Shown here: one piece after another, positions 34,596 through 45,000 of the stretch | Numbering within the stretch: the first letter of the stretch is position 1 | Layout: each line of letters opens with the position of its first letter | Assembly: GCF_003144115.1 (NCBI RefSeq) | Contig: NW_020312017.1 | Location: 364,845 to 428,844 of the forward strand | DNA: 64,000 nucleotides | From: Tilletiopsis washingtonensis | Lineage: Eukaryota > Basidiomycota > Exobasidiomycetes > Entylomatales | Reading direction: 5' to 3' | The notes under the pieces: model-generated | The model's database searches: none | Told to the model about the DNA's origin: nothing | Seen by the model: only the letters and a program-made list of their open reading frames with translations | Position numbers and translations under genes: made by a program

Positions 34596-37500
34596 ACGTC
34601 TCGACGCGACTGCAGCAGCGCGCCTCCTCGTCGTCGAGTTGTCAGGCGCCCACGATGCGAACTCAGTCCCTCCCTTTTCCGCTCTTCCTTCTCCCTTCTT
34701 AGCCATCCCTCCGCGCCCTGCACGCAGCGTGAGGCCCGACCGTTTCCACCGCGTCCCATCTCCCCGTGTGGCGGCGCTTAAGCCCTGCGTGGGCCCGAGC
34801 GCTCCGCGCCGTCGTCTCTGTTCCCCCACACACACTACCTGTAGCATCACCCGTGAGCCCGAGCGTCGTCCCTTCTTCCGCAATACATCTTCCCGGGCAA
34901 AAGCAGCTGAGCAAGTGCGTGCCTGCGTGTGGGATCGTCGGGTTGCAGGAAAGCCGCGACGCCCGCGCTCGAGGCGCGCGCATGAGACGACGTCGACGGA
35001 CGGGTAGAACGAGGAGCAACGACCGGCTGCACCGCAGCGAGCGGTCCAAGCTTGCTTCACGACGACGTGCCTGACGGACGAGACGTCGGGCTGATGACAG
35101 GACAAGACCCGCTCTCCTCGGCCTCCGGCTTGCTGATGACAAGAAATGTCAGCACTGAGCAATGCTGGGTCTTGCAGAGCTCGTTTGGTTGGCAGCGGTC
35201 GGCGCCCGACACGCGGAGATCCGCAGCGGTCGCGATGGGCAGTGGTGCGAGCGGAGAGTCGGTCAGCGGCTTCCCGTCGGCAGGGGGCCTCGGCGTCGGC
35301 ACAGCGGCAGGCGGACAGGTGGACGGGTACGTTCCCATCCGTTGAGGCAGCGTCAAGCGGCGGTGCGCGCCCCCAGAGAGCCTTGCTCGACGTGCTGGGC
35401 GTGCTCATGCCGTCCGCCTCGCCAACTGCGCTGGGACAATCGTCGGGCGCTCGGCGTACCCGGCATCGCGCGGTCGCTGAGCTGGGGACCGCTGCGAGGG
35501 CGCAACACCAAAGCGGGCGCAGAGCTCCGCCGTCTCCTTCTCTCGCAGCCGAGCTGTGCAGCGATGCAGCACCAGCGCTCGAGGCCGCAGGAGGCGCAAT
35601 CACCGCCCACTTGCAGCAGCAGAGCACCCCGACGTCCGCGAGCAGGCTGGCCGACGCCGGGGCCTTTGCCTTGCCGCACCAGACTCCGCCTCCGCGCCGC
35701 GTGCGCCGCGTATGCCGCGCAGCCGGATTCTTGCGCGGCGTGGCACCCTGTGCAGCGCCGGCACCAGCACCAGAGCAGGGCCTGCGACGATCTCCGCGTG
35801 TGACATTCAGATTCGCAGCCAAGACGGTCGCCGCAGCAGCAGCGCTCCAGACTGCGCCAACACGGGCGAACTGGCCCGCTCCGCCGGCAGGGATGAGACT
35901 CGCGGGGCCTCACCGTGGACGTTCTCACGGCCCGCACTTGTCGACGCCGGGACGTGTCGCTCCAAGCTCGCCCATTGTCCACCGCTGCGCTTACGTGACG
36001 GTCAGGCCGGGGATTGCTGTCACACGAGACGGGGCTGAGCGGCTGTCAGGGCAGCGTCGGGCACAGTCCGCCGTCCCGACTGGCATGCGACGTGGAGACG
36101 CTCGCGGGAACAGGCATGAGAGCTCGGGAAAGCCCGTGCCCCGCAGCAGGCTGAGCTGTCCTCGTGCTGGTGGGTGTACATGCCGCTGCTGTTCATGAGC
36201 TAGCCAAAGCCGGCCGCCGGACGTGGGGGTGGTAGCCTAATTGTGCGCTAGCGGGATGAGAGGGAGCGCCACGCCGTCCATGTGCCATGCCGATGCCGTA
36301 GCCTCCTCTGCCTCTCGGTCGTCACTCTCGCCTTGCTGTAGGTGGCCCAGGCTCCCGTCGGAGGCAGACCAATCATGCCGTCCCTCGCAAGACTGTTCGC
36401 CGAAGGAGTCCGCCGAGCTCGGCGTGCAGCAGCGCAGAGAGGGGTGGGCGTCTCATGTTCATGCCGCGCGCCGATCCCTTGCACCGACCTCCGCCTCTGT
36501 CGCCGAGCTGGGACCTGGCAGTCCGACTGTCCGAGCGAGGGACAATCAGCTCGCCGACGCTCACACACTCCGGCCACGGCGCTGCATCTGCGCTGCAGGC
36601 CCCTCGATGCCTTGCATCGCGCAGGCTATGCTGCAGCGGCTCGCAGCCGAGGACGCAGCGACGATGCAGCGCGCCCGGCGCATCTCGCATGGGCGCGGCC
36701 AGAGGGCAGAGCGCGTCTTGTCTGCGCCTCTGCTCTCATGCGGGCGCCGCCTGGCATCCTGGCAGGCGATCTGGCGGGGCGAGCGGGGATGCGGCGCTCG
36801 GGCGCAGGCACAGCGGCGCACGCACCAGAAGGACGCGCATGAGAGCGAGAGACGCAGCACGACGGCGAGGCCGGCAGCGGTGTTGCGTGTTGCTGTGCTT
36901 CTGCGGTGCTGCGGTGCTGCGGCTGTGCGGCACATGCCCTGCCTGCGACTCCGCGAGCGGTGCCGACGGGGCGGGCACACGCACCGTGTGCCGCCCGCCC
37001 GCCACGGCCGACATGCGCGCTGCCTCGACTGCCCCTCTGCGCCTGTCACTCGCGCCATCTCACCCGCGAGGCGCGCCGCGGCACCTCCGCAGCCACGCCG
37101 GCACGCGCCCACGCCCGAGTGTTGCTCTGGCAGGCCGCCGCGCCGAGATGTCCGGCAGGCCGCACCGGCGGGCGGGCGGGCGCGGGCGGGCGGCGGTTGC
37201 GGCACCGCCGCCGTGGCAGGGTGCTGCTGCTGCTGACGCCGTGCTGGGACCTCGCTCAACCCAGCGCCGCCGCCGTGCTTCGCTGCGGCGCGCTGCACCT
37301 CTGCAGCGTGCGAGAGAAGCCGCAGCATGCAGACGCAAGAATGCAGCGGCCGCGATGCAGCACAGCAGCGCCTCTGATCTCAGCAGCTGGCTGGGAGAGG
37401 AGGCGGAGGTGCTGCTCCTGTGCTGTGCTGGTGGTGCCCGAAACAGCTGCTGGGCTGGGCTGCAGCTGTGCTGCCACGGCGCGGCGCACACCCTCAAGCG

Positions 37501-38087
37501 TCACCCTCGCCGCCGCGCCTGTGCGCTCCCTCACCGCACGGCGCATGCCGTTCTCGCGCTCGCGGCGAAAATAGCGCCCGCCCGGCAGCCGGGCGCCGTC
37601 ATAGGAGCGCCAAGTGCCTCTTCGCCCCCTCCTTCGGTCCCCATCCGTCCTCGACGCACTCTCGCTGCTGCACTCGGTCCGGCTCGCTGGCGTCGCATCC
37701 TCCTTGCATCCTCTCACCCACCCTCTCGCTCGCTCGCTCTCGTCGTCGCCGCATTCGTTAATCTGAGACACGCCCCGGCATCCTCGTCTCTCTTCGCACA
37801 CCATCAGCTCGCTCTCTAGCCTCTCCGCGCTGCACGCGCCTTTTGCTCGCGCCCAGCTACTTTGCTGTGCGCTCTGCTTGCATCTCTGCGCACGCAGGCT
37901 TCCTGGCGCGCCGCGAAGCGCCCCCTGGCCGCGTATCGCCAGGCACCGGCGAGACACGCCCGGGTCTGATCTTGACTCTGCAGTGCGGTCCAGCCGACCG
38001 CGTCGCAGCTGGGTGAGGCTTAAGAGCGCCTCTCGGTGAGCAGCAGCGTCGCGCTTCTCGCTCTCCCACTCCTTGCTCACTGCCGCC
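34596..38087. other. 3.5-kb stretch with no recognisable gene
   Basis: Several frames of 110-450 codons are open on both strands, but they overlap each other, are dominated by Arg/Ala/Ser/Cys, and show no family motifs or clear splice-linked pattern. The first part is the 3' flank of the Axl2-like gene; the last few hundred bases should be the promoter of the Ser-rich orphan. A short intron-rich gene or a non-coding RNA could be hidden here. Confidence 0.45.
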
Positions 38088-39785
38088 ATGCCAGAGCAGC
38101 TGCCTCTCCGGCGCACTCGCACGCCTCGCCGGCCTCCGCTCCCCGAGTCGTTCCGCAGCTGCGGCAACAGTCTCGATCTCGGCCGTCACAGCACGAGTCT
38201 GGCACGCGTAGTCACCGCCTCTCCGCCCCAGCCGCTCCTACCACGCAGCGCCAGTCTTGATCTCGCGCACGTGCCAGTGCGCATCCCCGTGCTCCGTCGA
38301 GCACGCAAGATGCCTGCCATGCCCATCTTCGACGAGCCGATGCCGATGGCCGAGTCTTCGCGCAGTGCTGTCTCTGCGGCCAGCAGTAGCAGCAGCAGCA
38401 GTAGCAAGCCCTTTGCCGGCTTCCGTCGTGCCGCGGGCCTGCTGCGCAAGCAGCGCAGCGAGGCCAGCTTCGGCAACAGCGAGAACCGCGGCGCCAGCAG
38501 CAGCTCGCGCAGCAGCGGCTCGACGCGCTCGTCGCCGTTCGACGACGCCGAGCCGGCACCCGTGGCGCCGACCACGTCGATGTTTGAGTCGTGGGAGGAG
38601 GGCGATGAGGCGACGCCAAAGGGCCCGGGACGGATACTGAAGCGCTCGCCGCGCAAGAACGAGAACAACGACCTGCGGCGAGGCTTCTTTGGCTCCGGCG
38701 CCGGCCGCGGCTCGGGACGCCAGCGCTCCGAGTCTGTGGGCGACCGCGCACGCGTCAAAGGCTCGGTGTTGCTCGGCTTGAACAGCAACCAGGTCATGGG
38801 CCGCAACCTCGAGGCGGCCATCGATCAGGCAGGCGGTCTGCAGCCCGCCGCTCCCTCCATGCCGACACCGCGCGCGTCGCGCACTGCACAGGCGTCACCA
38901 TGGTCCAGCCAGCTCGCCGCGCCCTTTCCAGACGTCGCCGCCAGCAGCAGCGTCTACTCGCAGCACCACGGTGCAGGCGGCGTGCCGCGCATCGGCTCGA
39001 CGGACAGTCTCGAGCTGCTTGCGCTCGACTTTCCTCCGCCGCCGCCCGTCAGCGCACCCGTGCGGCCTCAGCTGCGCGGCAGCAGCTCGGTGGGCGCGCT
39101 GCGCAAGAACTACCGCATGGCCGGCGGCGTCGGCACGGGTCGCACCAGCCTGGAGATCATGGCCGACACCATCTCTCCGAGTCCCCTGCCGCTGCGCACG
39201 CGTCGTGGCGTGGACCCGCTGAGCATCTCGCTGGCGCAAGTCGCCGCTGGCGGTTCCTCTCGGCGTCGGACGACGGTGCGCTCGCCACATGGCGTGCATT
39301 CCCCACCTCCGTGCCCGCCGCCGTCGACGCCGCTGCCCGAGGTGCCCCTGACGCCTGCATTCGAGTACGCCTCCTTCTCGGCGCGCTCCTCGGCGCTGCA
39401 AAGTCCCGCGGCCCACTCGCGCACGGCGTCGGGCAGCAGTGGCGCTGGCGGCGAGACGAAGGACAGCCGCAGTCGCGCCTCGACGCAGACCGCCATCTCA
39501 GACTATGGCGACTCAGAGCTCAGCTACGGCTGCGACTCGGCCACGAGCAGCGGCAGCAGCCCATTCACGCCGCTCACGCCGCTCGACCGCGGTGGGCTCG
39601 ATCTGGCGAGCGAGGAGGCAACGCCGAGCAAGACGACGGCACTCAGCGCCCTCGACTTTGACCTGCAGTCGCCCGTGCTCTTCTCGCTCTCCAACGCACT
39701 CGCGCTCGATGCGCCGCGCTGTGTTCCCGCCGTCGTGGCCGCGACGCCCGAGGATGACGACGCCGTCTATGGCTATGCCATGTGA
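38088..39785 (+). CDS. Ser-rich disordered protein, unknown function
   Basis: Single open frame of 565 aa from an ATG in a good context (GCCGCCATGCC). The protein is almost entirely disordered. It has a polySer run (SSSSSSSS) near residue 105, basic Ser/Arg patches, many SP/TP sites (TPLTPLDRGG, FTPLTP), the short motif FDEPMPM and repeated hydrophobic-acidic islands such as SLELLALDFPPPPP and LDFDLQSPVLF. No enzyme or fold signature was recognised. The length, codon regularity and C-terminal structured-looking islands argue for a real gene rather than a chance frame. It could be a regulatory phosphoprotein; that is a guess from composition. Confidence 0.65.
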   Translation: MPEQLPLRRTRTPRRPPLPESFRSCGNSLDLGRHSTSLARVVTASPPQPLLPRSASLDLAHVPVRIPVLRRARKMPAMPIFDEPMPMAESSRSAVSAASSSSSSSSKPFAGFRRAAGLLRKQRSEASFGNSENRGASSSSRSSGSTRSSPFDDAEPAPVAPTTSMFESWEEGDEATPKGPGRILKRSPRKNENNDLRRGFFGSGAGRGSGRQRSESVGDRARVKGSVLLGLNSNQVMGRNLEAAIDQAGGLQPAAPSMPTPRASRTAQASPWSSQLAAPFPDVAASSSVYSQHHGAGGVPRIGSTDSLELLALDFPPPPPVSAPVRPQLRGSSSVGALRKNYRMAGGVGTGRTSLEIMADTISPSPLPLRTRRGVDPLSISLAQVAAGGSSRRRTTVRSPHGVHSPPPCPPPSTPLPEVPLTPAFEYASFSARSSALQSPAAHSRTASGSSGAGGETKDSRSRASTQTAISDYGDSELSYGCDSATSSGSSPFTPLTPLDRGGLDLASEEATPSKTTALSALDFDLQSPVLFSLSNALALDAPRCVPAVVAATPEDDDAVYGYAM

Positions 39786-40232
39786 CCCGCGTCCTCCTCT
39801 CTCCAGCTCACTTGCTCCTCACATCTCATAGAAACCCAGACCTCATCCATCGGCCGTCATCGGCCCCCCGTCGTGTACCCTCCTCTTGCTACCTTTTGCT
39901 CTGCTCTCTGTGCTCGTTGTTTCTCCCACCTCGCGCTGGGAATGTCACACCATCCAAGAGTCTCTCACTCTCTGCGTGCTGCGTCTGGACGAGATACCGC
40001 TGCATTGCTTGGCGCGAGACGGTCGAGGCACGAGAGCGAAGGTGACAAGTGGCGAGCAGTGCGTGACTTGATCGCGAGCTGCCGGCAGCGACGCGGACGA
40101 GGAGGTATGAAAGAGAGGCTCCGGAGCGCAGTGACGTATGAACGCCCGGCGCATGGCCGACGTGCGTGACGCGGGGATGGGTATCGACATTCAGGTGACG
40201 TGGGGACCCGGTGAGGAGGAGAGAATGCGGCC
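39786..40232. other. Convergent 3' intergenic region
   Basis: 447 bp between the 3' ends of the Ser-rich gene and the minus-strand six-exon gene. No gene seen. Confidence 0.55.
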
Positions 40233-40728
40233 TCAGTCATCCATGACGGGCTTGAGATCCTCGAAGTGGATGTCAAACACTGCCGCCACCCAGTCAGCAT
40301 GTCGCCAGTCCCTCGGGCCAGCTCGCTGGGGCGCGCCTGACTCACTCTTGAAGGCGCCGATCAGGCTGACGCACGCGACCTGGAACACAGCAGCGCGTGA
40401 GCAGGAGCTGATGACCTCGAGATGCGAACGAGTGCCGGCAGCGCGTGTTGCTCACTGTCTCGCTGCGGTAGCCCTGCTCGCAGCGGTCAGCCGGCTGCCA
40501 CAGCCAGACGGCCCTCAGAGCTTCGGCGCACCTCAACGATGCCGCGCACGGTGGAGCCCTGCCGAGCATGCTGTCAGCGCGAGGGAGGAGTGCACGGCGG
40601 CGGCAAGGCTCACGCCGATGCAGAACCAGACCTCCTGAGAAGGAGGGCAGTCAGTGCCGCTCTGCAAGCCGAGAGCAGCGCACGGCGCGCACCTGCCCAA
40701 TCTCGAAGCGCCGCACGCCTCCGGCCAT
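40233..40728 (-). CDS. Tiny six-exon gene, 60-aa protein of unknown function
   Basis: Six exons on the minus strand: 40693-40728, 40614-40634, 40532-40558, 40456-40473, 40346-40379, 40233-40279. They sum to 183 nt: 60 codons and a TGA. Exons are 18-47 nt. All five introns (55-76 nt) have GTGAGT, GTGAGC or GTGCGC donors, a CTGAC- or CTCAC-like branch site and a CAG acceptor, and every junction keeps frame. The product starts MAGGVRRFEIGQEVWFCIGG and ends in FEDLKPVMDD. The pattern GQEVWFCIGGSTVRGIV...FKMFDIHFEDLKPV looks like a small beta-barrel (Tudor/SH3-like), but I do not recognise the family. An upstream exon is possible because an acceptor-like CAG precedes the ATG. The number of well-formed introns is the main evidence. 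Confidence 0.6.
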
Positions 40729-42016
40729 GGGTGAGAGCGACAGGGCGACCTGCATGTGTGTTGGCGTGAGGCGCGTGAGGGGGTTGGCGGGTTGGAGGGT
40801 GCCGCTCTACAGGCGAGTTGATGGTTAGCGGCGGGTGCTGGTGGTGCTGAGCACAGACGCAGAGCAGTCGAGAGCGGCACATGTTGTCCGATGAGCGAAG
40901 GTGGGCGCAGAGGATGGGTGACTGGCTTGTGCCTGCGCAGCAGAGGGCGTCCCGATCCGCAGCCGCGAGTCGCTTAGTTCGGGGACGGGTGCCTGACTGG
41001 CGGCCTCATCCGGCCGCAGCCGTACAGTGCTTGCCTCATCAACGCAGGGTTTTGCCGACGACAACACACTGCGGGCGCAGCGGCAGTGCACCCCACTCTC
41101 ACCGCCTCTTGCTGCAGGAACACGGCGCAGCAGAGAGAGAGAGAGGGAGCACTCACACCCTCGAAGCGGCGCACGCACGCCGCGACAGTAAGCGGCGCGC
41201 CGCTGCGCCCTGGGCGTCGCACCTGTCCCTCCTCCGCGGGAAGAGCCGGGTGACGCCCAGCCATCCGCTGGATGTTTCTGGGGTGCACTCGCAGCTCGGC
41301 TGTGCTGCTGCTGCGTCAGCGTGACGTGTGCGTGGGCTATTCTGGAGAGGCAGAGAAGGTGCAAATGCAGCGCATGGCTCGTGCTTGCTCGCGCTCCCAG
41401 GGGGTGAGCCTCGCCTCGTCTGTGCTGCCGATCCCCAAGCCTCATCTCGGAGGCCGACTCCGCACCATTCATCTCGCTGCTGACTCCCGCTCCGAGGAGG
41501 TTGGTGTTGCTGTGCGTGAGATTTGCGCGTGGAGCGCGACAGCCGGCACCGGGCGTGGGCACGTGTGTGTGGGGCTGCGGACACCCTTCATCGCTGTCCA
41601 GGGGGTGTGCCGCATTGAGGCCGTGCATCGCAGGTGCGCAAATAGCGCAGCTCGGCCATCGGCGCTTTGCGCTATACCGAGAGTGCCGCCCAAAGGGTCG
41701 TCGGCGGTGGCTCGGCGTCCCAAACTAAGCGTGAGCGCCCTGCAAGAAGCGTCGCCAATGGGCCGGATCCGCCATCTGTCTCGCGGCCAACGGCTCCTCT
41801 GACACATGGAAGATGGCGAGGCGTCAAGTTGCGTGCCCCTCTCGGGGCCGTGGGTGCTGTTGTTGTTACAGAAGCCGCAACGTGGAGAAGATGTATAGGG
41901 GAGAGGTGTTGGGTATCGGAGAGGCGGTGGGGCATGCATGATGGGAACACGGCACGGTGAAAGCGAAGTCGACGCCGGGAGAAAGGACAGGAGGAGGTAA
42001 GTGAGAGAGTGACTGG
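40729..42016. other. Intergenic region upstream of the tiny gene
   Basis: 1.3 kb with no recognised gene. A minus-strand frame of 267 codons (40825-41628) has no family motifs and looks like chance. A splice-like minus-strand segment starting MAGRHPALPAEEGQ near 41263 was noted but could not be linked to anything. Confidence 0.45.
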
Positions 42017-45000
42017 CTAGGAAGTACGGCGGATACCATCAGCCGTCGACGGACGACGAGGCAGGTCGGGCCGAGCCGGCGACGACGTGGTCGGCGCAGA
42101 GTCGTGGTGTGCGGCGCTCTGCGCGTACTCCTGCGTCGTCTCGGCAACCGAGACGAGCGGCGCAGCGCTGCCGGCGGCGCGCGAGCTGTGCAGGAAGCGC
42201 AGCGAGAGGCGCCGCGAGGCCTTGAGCGTGGCATTTTGGAAGGACGATGTCTGGTAAGTCGAGGGCGTGACGACCTCGCCGGGCGCAGAGCGGCGCCGCT
42301 CGCGGTCCTCGCGCGGCTGAGGGCTCGTGCACTCCGGGCTCGTGGGGCTCGACAGCTCACCGTCCGACAGCAGTGTGGACGGCGAAGAGCTGTGCGGTGC
42401 CGAGCTCGACGCAGGGCTCCGCGCAGAGCTCATCGTCCAAGAGCGACGCAGCGAGCCGAAAGACGGCCGCCGGACCAGTGCGGCGAACCCTGTGAGCGGA
42501 GAGCTGGAGGCGAGAGACTCGCGCGAGCCAGCGACCGAGTCGACTGCTGGGTACGGCGAAGTCGCGCCGGACGACGAGGCGTTTGATGCAGTGCTGTCGG
42601 TGCGCTTGCGGCGAGAGCTGAATGCTCGGCGGAGCGAGCCAGGACGCGACGAGGGCTTGGCGGCGGCCGCGCCCGAGGCGACCGCCTGGAAGGTGGCGTC
42701 GTCGAAGATGAGCTCTCCGCCGGCCTCTGTGCGCGTCTCGGTGCCCGGCGAGGGCGTCAGGACGGGCCCAAAGTCGGGCTCCGTGGCGAGCGCCGACACG
42801 ACGGCCAGATCCGCCTCTGCAGACTTCGAGCGGCCACGAGCAGGCCACACGTTCAGGACGCTCGCCTTGGTGCGGGCATGCGTCGGCCGCAGCGTTGCTG
42901 CACGCTGCCCGTTGGACTCGCTGACGTGCGAAGATGGCGTGACCGGGGTGAGCGCTTGCACTGGCTCGTCGTGCAGCGTGGCATTGCCAAAGATGGACGA
43001 AGGCGAGGCGCTTTGAGAGACGAGCTGGTCGGCGCTGCCGCGCAAAGACGGCGAGACGAAGAGTGCCGGGCGCGAGCGCGAGGTGCGCATCTTCTGCTTC
43101 CAGGTGGCTCCGTCTGCACTGCTGCCGTTGAGCCGCAGTTCGGCAGCCGCAAGGGCGGCTCCCGCAGCGCCGAGCGGACCGTCCGCCGTCAACTCCTCGT
43201 CGCTGAGGAGGATGGCGCTGCTCCGGCGCGACACAGTCTTGCGCGCCGCGGCGCGCGCAAAGCCCATCGCGGCTCCGACGGCAGCGCCAATCGCGGGTGT
43301 AGCGCTGTGCCACGATGGCAGGGACCCGTCGACGTCGGTGCGCTGTCCGAACGCAGAGCCGGAGCGCACCTGGTAGATGACGTCGGAGAAGACGGTGGCG
43401 CGGTCCACCGTGGCGCGCTGCGAGGCGGGCGCGTAGCGCACCGTAATGTCCACGGGTGTCGGCGACGCTGCGTTCTCGGCAAAGAAGGCGGAGAGCGGAT
43501 CGAGCACATCGTACTCATCAGGTGTCGGCGCGCCGGGGTCACCAAGGTCGATGGCCAGGCGCGAAGCTGAGCCCAGGCTGGAGGGAAAGCCCGTGCTGAC
43601 GTTCGCCGTGAGGGGCGCGTCGACAATGGCGCGTGAGAGGTGGTCGATCCAGATTTCGCGCTCGCGCGCACTGGACGCAACCAGCTCGAAGTAGTGCCCG
43701 CCCTGGCAGATGATGCGGAACGAGAGCGGCAGGACGCTGCTGCTCGCAGTCGCGCTCCGCTCTCCTCGCGTGAGACTTGCGTCGTCAAGACGAGCAGCCC
43801 ACAGCGGGAACCAGTGCTTCGGCTCGTACGTGTGTGGCTTGCGCACCTTGGCGATCGTCAGGAAGCCGCGGTAGAGAAAGACGGCCTGGTACTTGAAGCG
43901 CAGCGGCGCGCTGAGCGGGTTGACGATGCTGTGGTGGTGGCACACATCGAGCGCGCCTGCAAGCAGGCAGTGGCCGAGCGAGCCGATGAAGGCGGGTGTG
44001 ACGCTCATCTGCGGCTCGATGCGCGAGCTGATGAGCTCAGCCATCAGATCCTTCTCGCGCTCGCGTCCGGCGCGGTCGACGTCCTCGGCGACCTTGCGCA
44101 TCGTCGACAGGGCCGCAAGCAGCGGCGCGTGTGCATCCTCGTCCTCAGGCGAGTGCTTCAGCAGCGTGTTGAGACACACCGGGTAGAGGCACAGCCGCTG
44201 GATCGGCTTGACGAAGTAGTCCGAGAAGAGCAGGCGGGCCGCGCCTTCGCGAAGCATGCTGGAGGAGGCCGACTCGGACATTGGCGTCGTGGGCGCAGAC
44301 GTGCCGTACGGAGTGAGCGGCGCGAGCGACGCAGAGTCAAAGCCGCCGCTGAGCTGCGTCAGAGGTGCGAGGCCCGTGAGGAAGTGCGAGCCCGAGACGG
44401 GCGTGGCGCTGCCCGAGTGCGAGCGCGAGTGCGAGTGCGTAGACCGTGGGATGCCGCGAGACAGGCCGCGCAGGATGTTGCCGCACGACCGCTCGAACGC
44501 CTTCCAGTCGTCGCCGCCGTGCCGCCGCTCGGCCTCGCGCACGACGGCGAGCGCCTCGGCGTGGCGCGAGCAGAAGAAGGCAAACTCAGCCGCGAGGCTG
44601 GGCCCCATCTGCGTGAAGTACTGCGCCACGGCCACGACAGCGGACTCGGCCGCCTCGCTGGATGCAGCATCTGCGCCCACGCCATCGGCTGGGTCGACGC
44701 CGGCGTCGCGCAGGATGGCCTCGAGCTTGTCGGCGACCTTGGTGTGCAGCAGCAGCATCTGCCGCGCGTTGCGCGTGACGGTGGCGACGCGCTCGGGGTG
44801 CTCGCTGAAATACGGCTGGTCGCTGAGGTTGTCGAAGAAGACCATCAGGAGGGACAGATCCTCGGCGAAGCGCCGCTCCGTCTCGACGAGCTCGTGCAGC
44901 GCGTAGAGGCGGCGCAGCTTCGAGAAGCGCTGGCCGTCCGACGTTCGCCGACTGCCGGCCGGCGGGAAGAGGAGCTCGGGCGTCGTCTGCGGCGTCGTAT

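Noticed and set aside
35146-36198. 350-codon plus-strand frame in the 34.6-38.1 kb interval
   Set aside because: Composition (Arg, Ala, Cys, Ser) and the overlapping opposite-strand frames look random; no family resemblance.
36455-37819. 454-codon plus-strand frame
   Set aside because: High Arg/Ala/Cys, no ordered segments, and equally open frames on the minus strand; kept only as an unexplained interval.
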